A DNA stretch of 64,000 nucleotides from an uncultured SAR86 cluster bacterium (GTDB lineage Bacteria > Pseudomonadota > Gammaproteobacteria > Magnimaribacterales > D2472). The notes below the pieces were generated by a model that saw nothing but the letters and a program-made list of their open reading frames with translations, was not told where the DNA came from and did no database searches. Shown here in pieces: positions 1 to 8,127 of this stretch. Every line of letters starts with the position of its first letter. Position 1 is the first letter of the stretch. The stretch covers positions 173,057-237,056 of the forward strand of contig CACEAP010000002.1 of assembly GCA_902557645.1 (NCBI GenBank), read 5' to 3'. A program made the translations under genes and the position numbers.

Positions 1-286
1 ACCTGCGATGCAAGATGTTATAGCATTATCAAATACCATTTTATGGAATGGCCCATTAGGCGTTTTTGAGAATCAACTATTTGAAATTGGAACAAAAGAG
101 CTCTCAAAAGCAATAGCAAAATCTAGCGCTTTTTCTTTAGCTGGTGGCGGAGAGACTATATCAGCAATTAATAAATTTATTGATCCGGATGATGTATCAT
201 ATTGCTCTACAGGTGGAGGTGCTTTTTTAGAATTTATGGAAGGCAAAGAGTTGCCATCGCTACAAGCATTGAGATCTAAGAATTAA
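1..286 (+). CDS. pgk: Phosphoglycerate kinase, C-terminal end (partial)
   Basis: This is the last ~95 codons of phosphoglycerate kinase, which transfers phosphate between 1,3-bisphosphoglycerate and ADP in glycolysis and gluconeogenesis. The frame is open from the first base, so the gene continues upstream of the window; the internal ATG at 8 is not the start. Visible family motifs are WNGPLGVFE and the glycine-rich [17 protein letters not shown] nucleotide-binding segment near the end. It is followed 18 bases later by an aldolase gene, the usual pgk-fba order, so the two are probably co-transcribed. Confidence 0.96.
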   Translation, partial: PAMQDVIALSNTILWNGPLGVFENQLFEIGTKELSKAIAKSSAFSLAGGGETISAINKFIDPDDVSYCSTGGGAFLEFMEGKELPSLQALRSKN

Positions 287-304
287 ACAAGGAGAGAAAA
301 AAAG

Positions 305-1318
305 ATGTCATTAAACACATTAGAAGAAATAGCTGCTTATATTGTCTCAGAGGGCAAAGGCATTCTTGCAGCAGATGAGAGCAATCCAACATGTGGAAAA
401 AGGTTTGATTCAATTGGAGTTGAGTCAACAGAAAATAATAGAAGAGATTATCGTGAAATGCTTTTTAGATCCAAAGGAATGAAAGGAAATATTGGCGGAG
501 TTATCTTATTTGATGAGACCATTAGACAGAATGCAAAAGACGGCACACCTTTGATCAATATTATTGAAGATCAAGGCGCCCTTCCAGGCATTAAAGTAGA
601 TAAAGGCTTGCAACCAATTGGAGATTCAGAAGAAACAGTTACTGTAGGTTTAGAGGGCCTAGATGAAAGATTAAAAGAATATGCGGCCATGGGAGCAAAG
701 TTCACTAAATGGAGAGCTGTAATAAAAATAGGGGATGGAATACCATCTCAAGAATGTATCGATGCAAATATGAAAGCTTTAGCTGATTATGCAAAATTAG
801 TTCAAGATAATGGCATGGTGCCTATGGTTGAACCAGAAGTCCTAATGGATGGAGGACATTCAATTGATGATTGCTATGAAGCAACAGAAAGATCTTTACA
901 ATCTTTATTTACCCACCTGATAGCTAATGAGGTCAACATAAAAGGAACTATACTAAAGCCTAATATGGTAACTTCAGGATCGACTGCAGAGAAGCAAGCC
1001 GGGGTTCAAGAAGTTGCAGAAAAAACAGTAGACTGTTTATTAAAAAATGTTCCGGCAAGTCTTCCTGGCATAACTTTTTTATCAGGAGGCCAATCTGATA
1101 TTCATGCCACAGCACATTTAGATGCTATGAATAAATTAGGCGGCTTATTATGGAAAGTTAGTTTTTCATATGGAAGAGCTCTTCAGGCTGCAGCATTAAA
1201 AGCCTGGAAGGGGAAACCAGAAAATATGTTTATTTCTCAAGATGCCCTATCACACAGAGCGTTAATGAATAAATTAGCTTCGCAAGGAGAATGGGATTCA
1301 AGTTTAGAAGACCAATAA
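305..1318 (+). CDS. Fructose-bisphosphate aldolase, class I
   Basis: A 337-residue cytosolic aldolase that splits fructose 1,6-bisphosphate into two triose phosphates. It belongs to the Schiff-base (class I, animal/plant-like) family rather than the zinc class II enzyme commonly found beside pgk in Gammaproteobacteria. Evidence is ILAADESNPTCGKRF near residues 20-34, the KWR segment near residue 135, and GTILKPNMV, in which Lys218 is the expected Schiff-base lysine. It lacks the C-terminal tyrosine tail of the animal enzyme. A strong ribosome binding site (AAGGAGAG, about 289-296) supports the ATG start. Confidence 0.95.
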   Translation: MSLNTLEEIAAYIVSEGKGILAADESNPTCGKRFDSIGVESTENNRRDYREMLFRSKGMKGNIGGVILFDETIRQNAKDGTPLINIIEDQGALPGIKVDKGLQPIGDSEETVTVGLEGLDERLKEYAAMGAKFTKWRAVIKIGDGIPSQECIDANMKALADYAKLVQDNGMVPMVEPEVLMDGGHSIDDCYEATERSLQSLFTHLIANEVNIKGTILKPNMVTSGSTAEKQAGVQEVAEKTVDCLLKNVPASLPGITFLSGGQSDIHATAHLDAMNKLGGLLWKVSFSYGRALQAAALKAWKGKPENMFISQDALSHRALMNKLASQGEWDSSLEDQ

Positions 1319-1322
1319 AAAT

Positions 1323-1760
1323 TTGTTAGCAATAGTCCAGAGAGTTTCTTCAGCAGAGGTTTCTGTAAAAGGCTTGGTTCATTCTTTCATTAACAAAGGG
1401 ATTGTTATTTTTATCTGTATTGAAACTACAGACACAATTCATAATGTTAAAAAAATGAAAGAAAAAATACATACGTTTAAGATTTTAGATGAAGGCGATA
1501 AAACTATGTCTTCATCATTAAAAAATATAAATGAAGACATTATGATTATAAGTCAATTTACTTTAGCAGCTATAACCTCAAAAGGCTCCAAGGCTAGTTT
1601 CCATAAATCTGCTAAACCTATAGATGCGAAGTTATTGTATGATGAATTTGTTAACGAATTTAAAAAAGAGAAGAACAAAATTGTTGAAGGGGTTTTCGGG
1701 GAATATATGGATGTAAGTTTAACCAATAAAGGCCCTATTACTTTTAATTTCAAAGTTTAA
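1323..1760 (+). CDS. dtd: D-aminoacyl-tRNA deacylase
   Basis: A 145-residue enzyme that removes D-amino acids mischarged on tRNA. The start is TTG at 1323, giving MLAIVQRVSSAEVSV, which matches the family's N-terminus with nothing missing. The two active-site signatures are present: SQFTLAA in the middle and the Gly-Pro motif near the end (NKGPITFNF). Only four bases separate it from the aldolase stop and four from the next gene, so it lies inside a pgk-fba-dtd-LOG transcription unit. Confidence 0.95.
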   Translation: MLAIVQRVSSAEVSVKGLVHSFINKGIVIFICIETTDTIHNVKKMKEKIHTFKILDEGDKTMSSSLKNINEDIMIISQFTLAAITSKGSKASFHKSAKPIDAKLLYDEFVNEFKKEKNKIVEGVFGEYMDVSLTNKGPITFNFKV

Positions 1761-1764
1761 AAAT

Positions 1765-2352
1765 ATGAAAATAAAAAATATATCTGTCTTTTGTGGAGCT
1801 CATGAAGGTAAAAATCCTATATATGCACAAGAAGCTAAGAACATAGCATCATTGATCGCAAAAGAAGGGATCAATGTTGTTTTTGGAGGAGGCAATGTTG
1901 GTTTAATGAAAGTAGTTTCTGATACTGCTCTTGATAATGGTGTTGATGCTTTGGGTATCTCTCTAAAGTCCTTATATGAGCTAGAACTCTCAAACCCAAG
2001 ATTGAAAGAGGTGGTAGTTGCAGATACCTTGCTAGAAAGGAAAGATTTTTTTATGAAAAGATCCGATGCCTTTATTGTACTGCCTGGAGGAGTCGGTTCA
2101 TTGGACGAACTTGCAGAAATTATGGCAAGCAATCAGCTTGGGATAATTAATAAACCAATCGGCATATTAAATACAGCTGGTTATTACGATAACCTTATAG
2201 CATGGATGCAAAAAGCAGTTGATGAAGGCTTTATCTCTGATGCAAATTATAATGAGTTAATCATTAGTGATTCATGCGAAGTTCTTATTGAAAAGATTAT
2301 CAATCAGACAAGGCCAAGTGATGATGATTGGACAAATCGACTTGGGCTATAG
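1765..2352 (+). CDS. LOG-family protein (TIGR00730; nucleoside 5'-monophosphate phosphoribohydrolase-like)
   Basis: A 195-residue Rossmann-fold protein of the LOG / TIGR00730 family. Members cleave the N-glycosidic bond of nucleoside monophosphates; plant and fungal-associated ones make active cytokinin. The family signature PGGVGSLDELAE is near residues 107-118, and an N-terminal glycine loop (GGGNVGLMK) is near 43-51. In a free-living marine bacterium the role is more likely nucleotide salvage or clean-up, which is inference. It is the last gene of the first plus-strand run and converges on tatC with a four-base gap. Confidence 0.88.
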   Translation: MKIKNISVFCGAHEGKNPIYAQEAKNIASLIAKEGINVVFGGGNVGLMKVVSDTALDNGVDALGISLKSLYELELSNPRLKEVVVADTLLERKDFFMKRSDAFIVLPGGVGSLDELAEIMASNQLGIINKPIGILNTAGYYDNLIAWMQKAVDEGFISDANYNELIISDSCEVLIEKIINQTRPSDDDWTNRLGL

Positions 2353-2356
2353 AAAA

Positions 2357-3058
2357 CTATTTATTTTTAGATAATAAAAGCCCAATCTCAAAAAGTAACC
2401 ACATGGGTATGGCTAAAAAAAGCTGAGAGAAAATATCTGGCGGCGTCAAAAACATAGCTAATATAAAAAACATCACAATTATATATGGACGAGATCCAGC
2501 AAGAGTCTCTTTTTTTACAATATTTGAATTTATCAGCAGGAAGGTTGCTACCGGTATCTCAAATGAAATTCCAAAAGCAAATATTAGCTTAATAAAGAAT
2601 CCAAAGTATTGATTAATATCTGTCATAACCTGGATAGACTCAGGAGCTGCAGCAATAAAGAAGCTAAATATAATAGGAGCAACTATAAAATAGGCAAAAG
2701 ATATTCCTAAAACAAATAAAATAACCGTAGATAGCATTAAAGGCGCAATAAACTGCTTTTCATTTTCAAATAAACCGGGCGCCATAAATATCCATATTTG
2801 ATAAAACATATATGGAATAGTTAAAAGTATAGCCACAAAGATGGTTAATTTAATTGGGACCATAAATGGAGTACTTACCTCAGTTGCTATCATTGTGCTG
2901 CCAGCAGGCAACGCATTTATGAGTGGACTTGATACAAATGAATATATTTCAGCTGCAAATGGAAGTCCTATAATTGTTAAAATTGCAAGTAATCCTAGGA
3001 CCCTTAAGAGTCTGGTTCGTAATTCAACAAAATGACTTGTTATAGAGTCTTCATTCAT
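2357..3058 (-). CDS. tatC: Sec-independent protein translocase subunit TatC
   Basis: A multi-spanning inner-membrane protein that forms the twin-arginine signal-recognition core of the Tat translocase. It has about six hydrophobic segments, the N-terminal SHFVELRTRLLR motif, and the family's FMAPGLFENEKQF periplasmic/cytoplasmic loop sequence. I start it at the ATG at 3058, giving 233 residues from MNEDSITSH; the longer frame to 3076 begins with TTG and adds KTKKI, which the family does not have. The start overlaps the tatB stop by eight bases, as expected for translational coupling in a tatABC operon. Confidence 0.95.
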   Translation of the reverse strand: MNEDSITSHFVELRTRLLRVLGLLAILTIIGLPFAAEIYSFVSSPLINALPAGSTMIATEVSTPFMVPIKLTIFVAILLTIPYMFYQIWIFMAPGLFENEKQFIAPLMLSTVILFVLGISFAYFIVAPIIFSFFIAAAPESIQVMTDINQYFGFFIKLIFAFGISFEIPVATFLLINSNIVKKETLAGSRPYIIVMFFILAMFLTPPDIFSQLFLAIPMWLLFEIGLLLSKNK

Positions 3059-3308
3059 TATCTTTTTTGTTTTCAAAGAGCTCAGATTGCTCTAATTCTT
3101 CCATGCGAAGCTCATTATATATATCTTGTTTGATATCTTTAGTATCCAGCTCTTTTTCAATCGCGGTTTGAAAGCTTGTTAAGTTTTGTTGTAATTTTTT
3201 ATATTGCTTAATAACAAATTTAATAACAACAGGAAGTTGCTTTGGACCAATTATAACTAGACCAAGTGAAAGGATAAGTAGAATTTCAAAGAAGCCTATC
3301 TGAAACAA
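3051..3308 (-). CDS. tatB: Sec-independent protein translocase subunit TatB
   Basis: An 85-residue Tat receptor component with one N-terminal membrane helix (residues about 5-21), the G-P-K-Q-L-P hinge typical of TatB, and a charged amphipathic and acidic tail. It starts with TTG at 3308, giving MFQIGFFEILLI; this matches the standard TatB N-terminus and no ATG is available. The tail is short compared with the E. coli protein (171 residues). It lies three bases downstream of tatA and overlaps tatC. Confidence 0.93.
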   Translation of the reverse strand: MFQIGFFEILLILSLGLVIIGPKQLPVVIKFVIKQYKKLQQNLTSFQTAIEKELDTKDIKQDIYNELRMEELEQSELFENKKDNE

Positions 3309-3311
3309 TTT

Positions 3312-3482
3312 TTATGAGTCTTTATTATCAGATTCTTGTTCGGCCTCTTCTTCATTAAGCCCTTTTTTAAAACCTTTTACAGCCCCTCCTAAGTCAGAGC
3401 CAATATTTTTCAATTTTCGAGTTCCAAATATTAATGCCACTATTACTAGAACAATTAATAATTCTTGCCATCCAAATCCCAT
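3312..3482 (-). CDS. tatA: Sec-independent protein translocase subunit TatA
   Basis: A 56-residue protein, short enough to be missed by simple ORF cut-offs. Reading the minus strand from ATG at 3482 gives [20 protein letters not shown], then [20 protein letters not shown] and an acidic tail. This is the TatA plan: a short membrane helix, an FG hinge, then an amphipathic helix with the G-(x)n-F-K-K pattern. TatA oligomerises to form the conduit for folded proteins. A strong ribosome binding site (GGAGGA) lies about five bases upstream. It is the first tat gene, about 46 bases after ubiB. Confidence 0.95.
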   Translation of the reverse strand: MGFGWQELLIVLVIVALIFGTRKLKNIGSDLGGAVKGFKKGLNEEEAEQESDNKDS

Positions 3483-3528
3483 AAATATCCTCCAATGAGA
3501 AACTAGTTTAACCTTTACTAAGCCAAAC

Positions 3529-5085
3529 TTAAAATATTTGCATTGCTAAAATAACTACAACCCCGATTGCAATTATCCTAACAATAAACTTTTCCTTAGA
3601 AAGTTGTTCTTTTAGTGCATTTATCTTCATGCTGCTTGAGTTTTTATTTTTTGAGTAGCCCCTTAGTTCATCTAAGACCTCGTAGACTAGATTTGGCATT
3701 TCAGATGTTTTTAAAAGAATCTCATCTTTATTCTCTAATATAAAATCTTTTAGTTTAAGGGGATTAAATTGCTCCATTAGCCATTTATCTAAATAAGGTT
3801 CTGCAATTCCCCAGAAATCTAATTCTGGATAAATTTGTCTTCCCATGCCTTCTATATGTATTAAAGTTTTTTGCAGCAGTACAAGAGATGGCTGTAGAGA
3901 TAATCCAAATCTTCTTGTGCTCTGAAAAAGATATAGCAGAAGTTTGCCAAACTCTATTTCTGATAATGGTTTTTCAAATATTGGCTCACAACAAGCTCTC
4001 AAAGTATTTTCTAATTCAAGAATATTTGTTTCAGGTTCCACCCATTGTGAGTTAATAAATAGTTGGGCTAAAGCTTTATAATTTTGTTTTAAAACAGCTT
4101 GCAACATTCTAGCCAGAGCATATCTTTCTTCATTAGATAATGAGCCGGTAATTGCACAATCTATTGCTATATAGCCAGGAGATTCAGGATGCTCTTTTGA
4201 TACAAATATATTTCCTGGATGCATATCAGCATGAAAAAAATTATCTCGAAAAACCTGGTCTAGAAAAATAGTTACACCATTTTCTGCTAATAATTTTTTA
4301 TCTATCTTGTTAGCTTCTATTTCACTAATATCAGTGCATGGAATACCATCTATCTTTTCAAGAGTAAAAACATTTGATGTGGTTAAGTCCCAGTAAACTT
4401 CTGGGATATATAGTCTTTTAGAATTAGAAAAATTTTTTCGAGTAAGATTTGTATTTGCAGCCTCCAGCTTAAGATCTAATTCTTTAAAAATAGTTTCCTC
4501 GTAATTTTGAATAACCTCTTTTGGCTTCAATCTATAACTATCTTTATATATAACTTCAAACACAGAAGCAGCACCCTTAAGAAGCCTTACATTTCTTTTA
4601 ACACTTTTCTTAATACCAGGCCTTAAAATTTTTATTACAACTTCCTTATTTGAATTTTTAATTTTTGCTGTATGAACTTGTGCCAATGATGCTGCTGCAA
4701 TTGGCTCATCTGCAAAATCATCAAATAAATCATTTAAACTGCCACCTAATTCCTTTTCAATTAATTTTTTAGCTATCTGTGAGTCAAAGTTTTTACATTG
4801 ATCTGTAAGTATTTGAAGGTCCTTTGCAACTGCAACATCAAGGATATCTGTTCTAGTTGATAAGAGTTGACCAAATTTAATGAATACAGGACCTTGAGAT
4901 TCTATTAAGGCTACTAGTCTTTGCCCCTCTCTTAAATTATGAAATTTAAAATAAAATGGGTTTAGATACTTAAGCGCATTAAGAAGAGGATTCGAACTAT
5001 TTTCGAGAGGTATACTCAAAAGCCCGTACCTTGCCGAGCTAAATAGCAAACCAAAACTCCCAAATATTAATGTTATAAAGTTCAT
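3529..5085 (-). CDS. ubiB: Ubiquinone biosynthesis atypical kinase UbiB
   Basis: A 518-residue membrane-associated ABC1/ADCK family protein needed for ubiquinone synthesis. It shows the family features in order: KFGQ at residues 70-73, the alanine-rich loop [10 protein letters not shown] near 129-138, a VIKILRPG lysine strand near 150-157, the catalytic-loop-like [10 protein letters not shown] at 285-294, and AIDCAIT near 307-313 in place of a DFG motif. The last ~20 residues are hydrophobic, consistent with a membrane anchor. It begins directly after the ubiJ stop. Confidence 0.95.
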   Translation of the reverse strand: MNFITLIFGSFGLLFSSARYGLLSIPLENSSNPLLNALKYLNPFYFKFHNLREGQRLVALIESQGPVFIKFGQLLSTRTDILDVAVAKDLQILTDQCKNFDSQIAKKLIEKELGGSLNDLFDDFADEPIAAASLAQVHTAKIKNSNKEVVIKILRPGIKKSVKRNVRLLKGAASVFEVIYKDSYRLKPKEVIQNYEETIFKELDLKLEAANTNLTRKNFSNSKRLYIPEVYWDLTTSNVFTLEKIDGIPCTDISEIEANKIDKKLLAENGVTIFLDQVFRDNFFHADMHPGNIFVSKEHPESPGYIAIDCAITGSLSNEERYALARMLQAVLKQNYKALAQLFINSQWVEPETNILELENTLRACCEPIFEKPLSEIEFGKLLLYLFQSTRRFGLSLQPSLVLLQKTLIHIEGMGRQIYPELDFWGIAEPYLDKWLMEQFNPLKLKDFILENKDEILLKTSEMPNLVYEVLDELRGYSKNKNSSSMKINALKEQLSKEKFIVRIIAIGVVVILAMQIF

Positions 5086-5616
5086 TTATTTCTCATTTGC
5101 AAAAGCTTCCAACCTGTCAAGTCGAATACTTAAAGATCTTAATTGCTTCGAAAGATTATCTTCATTAATTGTATCATCGGATGACTTATTCATTTTGCCA
5201 TCAACTAAATAGGATAAAGCTCCCGGCAAATGCCCAAAGTTTCTTTCAATCAGAATTGGCAAATCAATATGAGCGCCTTTAAGCATATTTATAAAAACAA
5301 AAGCTCTCTCTTCATCCCCTTTTATATGCTTTCTATCAACGGATCCAGTTTTGATATATTTCAAAATCTCTAAAGTGCCAATATCAATAGAAAATTCAGT
5401 ATTGCTATGTTCTGCAAAATCAATATTAACGCCATCATCGTTTATTTGAATAAATAAGGCATCTAGAAAATCAACTTTTATACTAAATGATATTGGAGAT
5501 AAAGTATTAATCTTATTTTGGAGATCTGGTGAAGAGCTCACAAGATCCTTTACAAATTTTTTAAGAGAAGATCTAGTTGTATTACTTATACCCAACATGT
5601 ATAGCCACAATTCCAT
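5086..5616 (-). CDS. ubiJ: Ubiquinone biosynthesis accessory factor UbiJ (SCP2 domain)
   Basis: A 176-residue protein between ubiE and ubiB, the standard position of ubiJ. The middle has the SCP2 lipid-binding pattern (an FSIKVDFLDALFIQ strand, then INDDGVNIDFAEH), and the C-terminus is a predicted coiled coil (KQLRSLSIRLDRLEAF). UbiJ binds lipid intermediates in the soluble Ubi complex. The start is uncertain: ATG at 5616 overlaps ubiE by 35 bases, while ATG at 5598 (MLGISNT) overlaps by 17. The assignment relies more on position and architecture than on strong residue motifs. Confidence 0.86.
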   Translation of the reverse strand: MELWLYMLGISNTTRSSLKKFVKDLVSSSPDLQNKINTLSPISFSIKVDFLDALFIQINDDGVNIDFAEHSNTEFSIDIGTLEILKYIKTGSVDRKHIKGDEERAFVFINMLKGAHIDLPILIERNFGHLPGALSYLVDGKMNKSSDDTINEDNLSKQLRSLSIRLDRLEAFANEK

Positions 5617-6319
5617 TTAAAAGGTTATAAAACTTACAATCTTGAAAACCATTTTCTATAATCAATTTTTTTAGATTCTCTTGATCTGGATGCATTCTTA
5701 TAGATTCAGCTAGATATTGGTAGCTATCACTATCGTTTGCTAACAATGCTCCTAGCTTTGGAAGGATATTAAATGAATACCAATCATAAACTTTACTAAA
5801 TAATAGATTATTGGGCTTTGAAAACTCTAGGATAAGCAACCTGCCATTTTTTTTAAGACACCTTCGCATCTCTTTAAGTCCAGCCGACTTATCTGTAAAA
5901 TTTCTGAGACCAAAACCAATGGTAATAACGTCAAATGCAGCATCATTAAATGGAATGGCCTCACCACTTAATTGACAAAAATGGGTATTATTTGAGAAAC
6001 CTTCATCAATAGATCTCTCTCTGCCAAGCGAAAGCATTTCATTATTAATATCTGATACGTAAATCTCTGAGGATGGAAATTGTTTAGAAATTAATTTTGC
6101 AATATCTCCAGTTCCTGCTGCAATATCAAGCACAACATCGTTATCTTTAATCCCAGCTATTTCAACTAATACGCGTTTCCATAGCCTATGAAGACCTATA
6201 GACATTGCATCATTCATAACGTCATAACTATTAGCAACAGATGTAAAAACACCACCAACGTGCTTAGCTTTTTCTTTTACGTTTACCTCTTTAAAGCCAA
6301 AGTGAGTTTTCTTATTCAT
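5582..6319 (-). CDS. ubiE: Ubiquinone/menaquinone biosynthesis C-methyltransferase UbiE
   Basis: A SAM-dependent methyltransferase for the C-methylation step of ubiquinone synthesis. I start it at ATG 6319 (MNKKTHFGFKEV, 245 residues), matching the family's THFGF opening; the frame to 6334 uses TTG. Motifs are the VANSYDVMNDAMS segment near residues 28-40, SAM motif I LDIAAGTGDIAK near 64-75, and IGFGLRNFTD near residue 135. The start overlaps the rsgA stop and the 3' end overlaps ubiJ. Confidence 0.96.
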   Translation of the reverse strand: MNKKTHFGFKEVNVKEKAKHVGGVFTSVANSYDVMNDAMSIGLHRLWKRVLVEIAGIKDNDVVLDIAAGTGDIAKLISKQFPSSEIYVSDINNEMLSLGRERSIDEGFSNNTHFCQLSGEAIPFNDAAFDVITIGFGLRNFTDKSAGLKEMRRCLKKNGRLLILEFSKPNNLLFSKVYDWYSFNILPKLGALLANDSDSYQYLAESIRMHPDQENLKKLIIENGFQDCKFYNLLNGIVAIHVGYK

Positions 6320-7187
6320 CTGATATCTGCTCAAGGAATTTTATAAAATTATTGTATCTACTTTTATGTATTTCTCCATCATTAACCTTCAGAATTACAT
6401 TACAACCCTCATCACTCTTATGACTACAGTTTGAGAACTTACATAATTTAGCTGATTGAGAAATTTCAACAAATCCGCTGGTAATTTCTTCACTAGATAA
6501 GCTCTCTATTGATATATCCCTTACTCCAGGCGAGTCAATTATCTCAAGACCATTTGAGAGTGAATAAAGACTTGATATAGAAGTAGTATGACCACCTTGA
6601 TTATTAGACAAAGATTTTGTCTTTATATCTTTGCCAGTAAGTTTTGAGGTTAAAGTAGACTTACCAGCGCCAGAATTACCCACGAATATTGTGCATTTAT
6701 TCTCTAGATATTTTTGGAGACTGTCTATACCATCCCCCCTCTTTGCAGATACATCAAATACTTTAATATCTAAATCTTTATAAATTTTTAATTTTTGTGC
6801 ATATTCAGCATCAATATCAATATCAATTTTATTATTAATAATAAAGGGCTTAATGTTTGATGCTAAAGCAGAAACAATCCATTTATCTATAAATCCAGAA
6901 GAAGTTTTAGGATTTTGTACTAGTAATATACCAACGTGACTAATATTTGCAGCAATAGCCTTAGAGTTCCTTAATCCTTTTTTATTAAGCTTAGAAAGTC
7001 TTTTAGCTCTTGAGGTTATAATAATTGAATTAAGATCATTATCGTTTTGGTATTCTAAGAACACATTATCACCAACAACAATATCTTGCTTTCCTAATAT
7101 TGAACATGGCAATTTTTGACCATTAATATCAACTAAACAGCTATTTGAATAGAATTCTATTACTCTACCAGTTTGAACTTTTCCCAT
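6312..7187 (-). CDS. rsgA: Small ribosomal subunit biogenesis GTPase RsgA
   Basis: A circularly permuted GTPase that matures the 30S subunit. Domains run from an N-terminal OB-fold, to G4 (NKID, about 119-122), then the P-loop GNSGAGKST (about 170-178) and G3 DSPGVR (about 218-223), and finally a C-terminal zinc knuckle (CKFSNCSHKSDEGC). This G4-before-G1 order is diagnostic. I use the ATG at 7187 (MGKVQTGRVIEF, 291 residues); the longer frame starts with GTG at 7205. It is divergent from orn, with a 41-base gap that must hold both promoters. Confidence 0.95.
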   Translation of the reverse strand: MGKVQTGRVIEFYSNSCLVDINGQKLPCSILGKQDIVVGDNVFLEYQNDNDLNSIIITSRAKRLSKLNKKGLRNSKAIAANISHVGILLVQNPKTSSGFIDKWIVSALASNIKPFIINNKIDIDIDAEYAQKLKIYKDLDIKVFDVSAKRGDGIDSLQKYLENKCTIFVGNSGAGKSTLTSKLTGKDIKTKSLSNNQGGHTTSISSLYSLSNGLEIIDSPGVRDISIESLSSEEITSGFVEISQSAKLCKFSNCSHKSDEGCNVILKVNDGEIHKSRYNNFIKFLEQISDE

Positions 7188-7228
7188 ATAAAGCACAAAA
7201 TACACTATAGGACAGAATATAAAAAGTT

Positions 7229-7789
7229 ATGAAGACCCAACAATCAAAAGAAAACTTAGTTTGGATCGATCTAGAAATGACAGGATTAGATCCAGAAAGA
7301 GAAAGAATTATTGAAATTGCAACTTTAATAACTGATTCTCAGCTCAACTATGTTGCCGAGGGCCCAAATTTTATTATTAAACAACCTCAGGACTTTCTTG
7401 ACGGAATGGATGAATGGAATCAAAAGCAACATGGTAATTCCGGCTTAATAGATTCTGTTAAAAAGAGTAACATCACACAACAAGTTGCTGAACTTGAAAC
7501 TTTAGAATTTATTGCAAAATATGTTCCTGAGAAACATTCGCCTATGTGCGGTAATACCGTGTCACATGATAGAAGATTTCTTGCAAAATATATGCCTACC
7601 CTTGAGGCTTATTTTAATTATCGTCATATAGATGTATCCACTGTCAAAGAATTAGCAACTAGGTGGATTAATGAAGCCCAAGTTTATGAGAAAAAAGGCG
7701 CTCATAGAGCAATGGGAGACATAAAAGAATCTGTGGAAGAATTAAGATTCTATAAAAATTTAATTTTTAATGAAGAAGAGCTATTTTAA
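7229..7789 (+). CDS. orn: Oligoribonuclease
   Basis: A 186-residue DEDDh 3'-5' exonuclease that degrades two- to five-base RNA fragments, including linearised cyclic di-GMP. Catalytic residues are all visible: D14 and E16 in WIDLEMTGLD, D114 in SHDRRFL, H159 in the AHRAMGDI motif, and D164. Length matches the family. The pairing with a divergent rsgA is common in Gammaproteobacteria. It converges on a DUF1820 gene with one base between stops. Confidence 0.97.
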   Translation: MKTQQSKENLVWIDLEMTGLDPERERIIEIATLITDSQLNYVAEGPNFIIKQPQDFLDGMDEWNQKQHGNSGLIDSVKKSNITQQVAELETLEFIAKYVPEKHSPMCGNTVSHDRRFLAKYMPTLEAYFNYRHIDVSTVKELATRWINEAQVYEKKGAHRAMGDIKESVEELRFYKNLIFNEEELF

Positions 7790-7790
7790 T

Positions 7791-8117
7791 TTATTCATTC
7801 TTATTTGCGGGTTGGATATTTAAAGGGAAAGGGCTAACAGAGCTTTTATTTTCCTTAATTTTAGCTTCCCCAGATTCAATCACTTCATCAATCCTAATAA
7901 TTGCATTTATTGGTATATAGCTTCTTTCAACTTTATTGAATTCATTTTTTAGCTTTTCAGCAGTAGGATCTACAACTAGTTGTTTATCTTTTTTAAATAT
8001 ATAATCTTCTACCTCTATGAAACCATACATATCACTTTGATAAATTTGCTTAGCAAAAACCTCATATATTTCGTTGAGTTGCATGAAGATTATTTTATAA
8101 GATGTTTTTTTATTCAT
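7791..8117 (-). CDS. DUF1820 family protein
   Basis: A 108-residue protein recognisable as the DUF1820 family of Gammaproteobacteria: YKIIFMQLNEIYEVFAKQIY, an SDMYGFIEVEDYIF segment, VDPTAEKLKNEF, then the conserved IPINAIIRIDEV. No function is established for the family. Its ATG lies only ten bases from the divergent miaB ATG, with no convincing ribosome binding site for either, so its promoter would have to sit within miaB. Confidence 0.85.
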   Translation of the reverse strand: MNKKTSYKIIFMQLNEIYEVFAKQIYQSDMYGFIEVEDYIFKKDKQLVVDPTAEKLKNEFNKVERSYIPINAIIRIDEVIESGEAKIKENKSSVSPFPLNIQPANKNE

Positions 8118-8127
8118 AATTATTAAT

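Noticed and set aside
1800..2132. 110-codon minus-strand ORF inside the LOG gene
   Set aside because: Low-complexity antisense shadow; the plus strand carries the family motif PGGVGSLDELAE.
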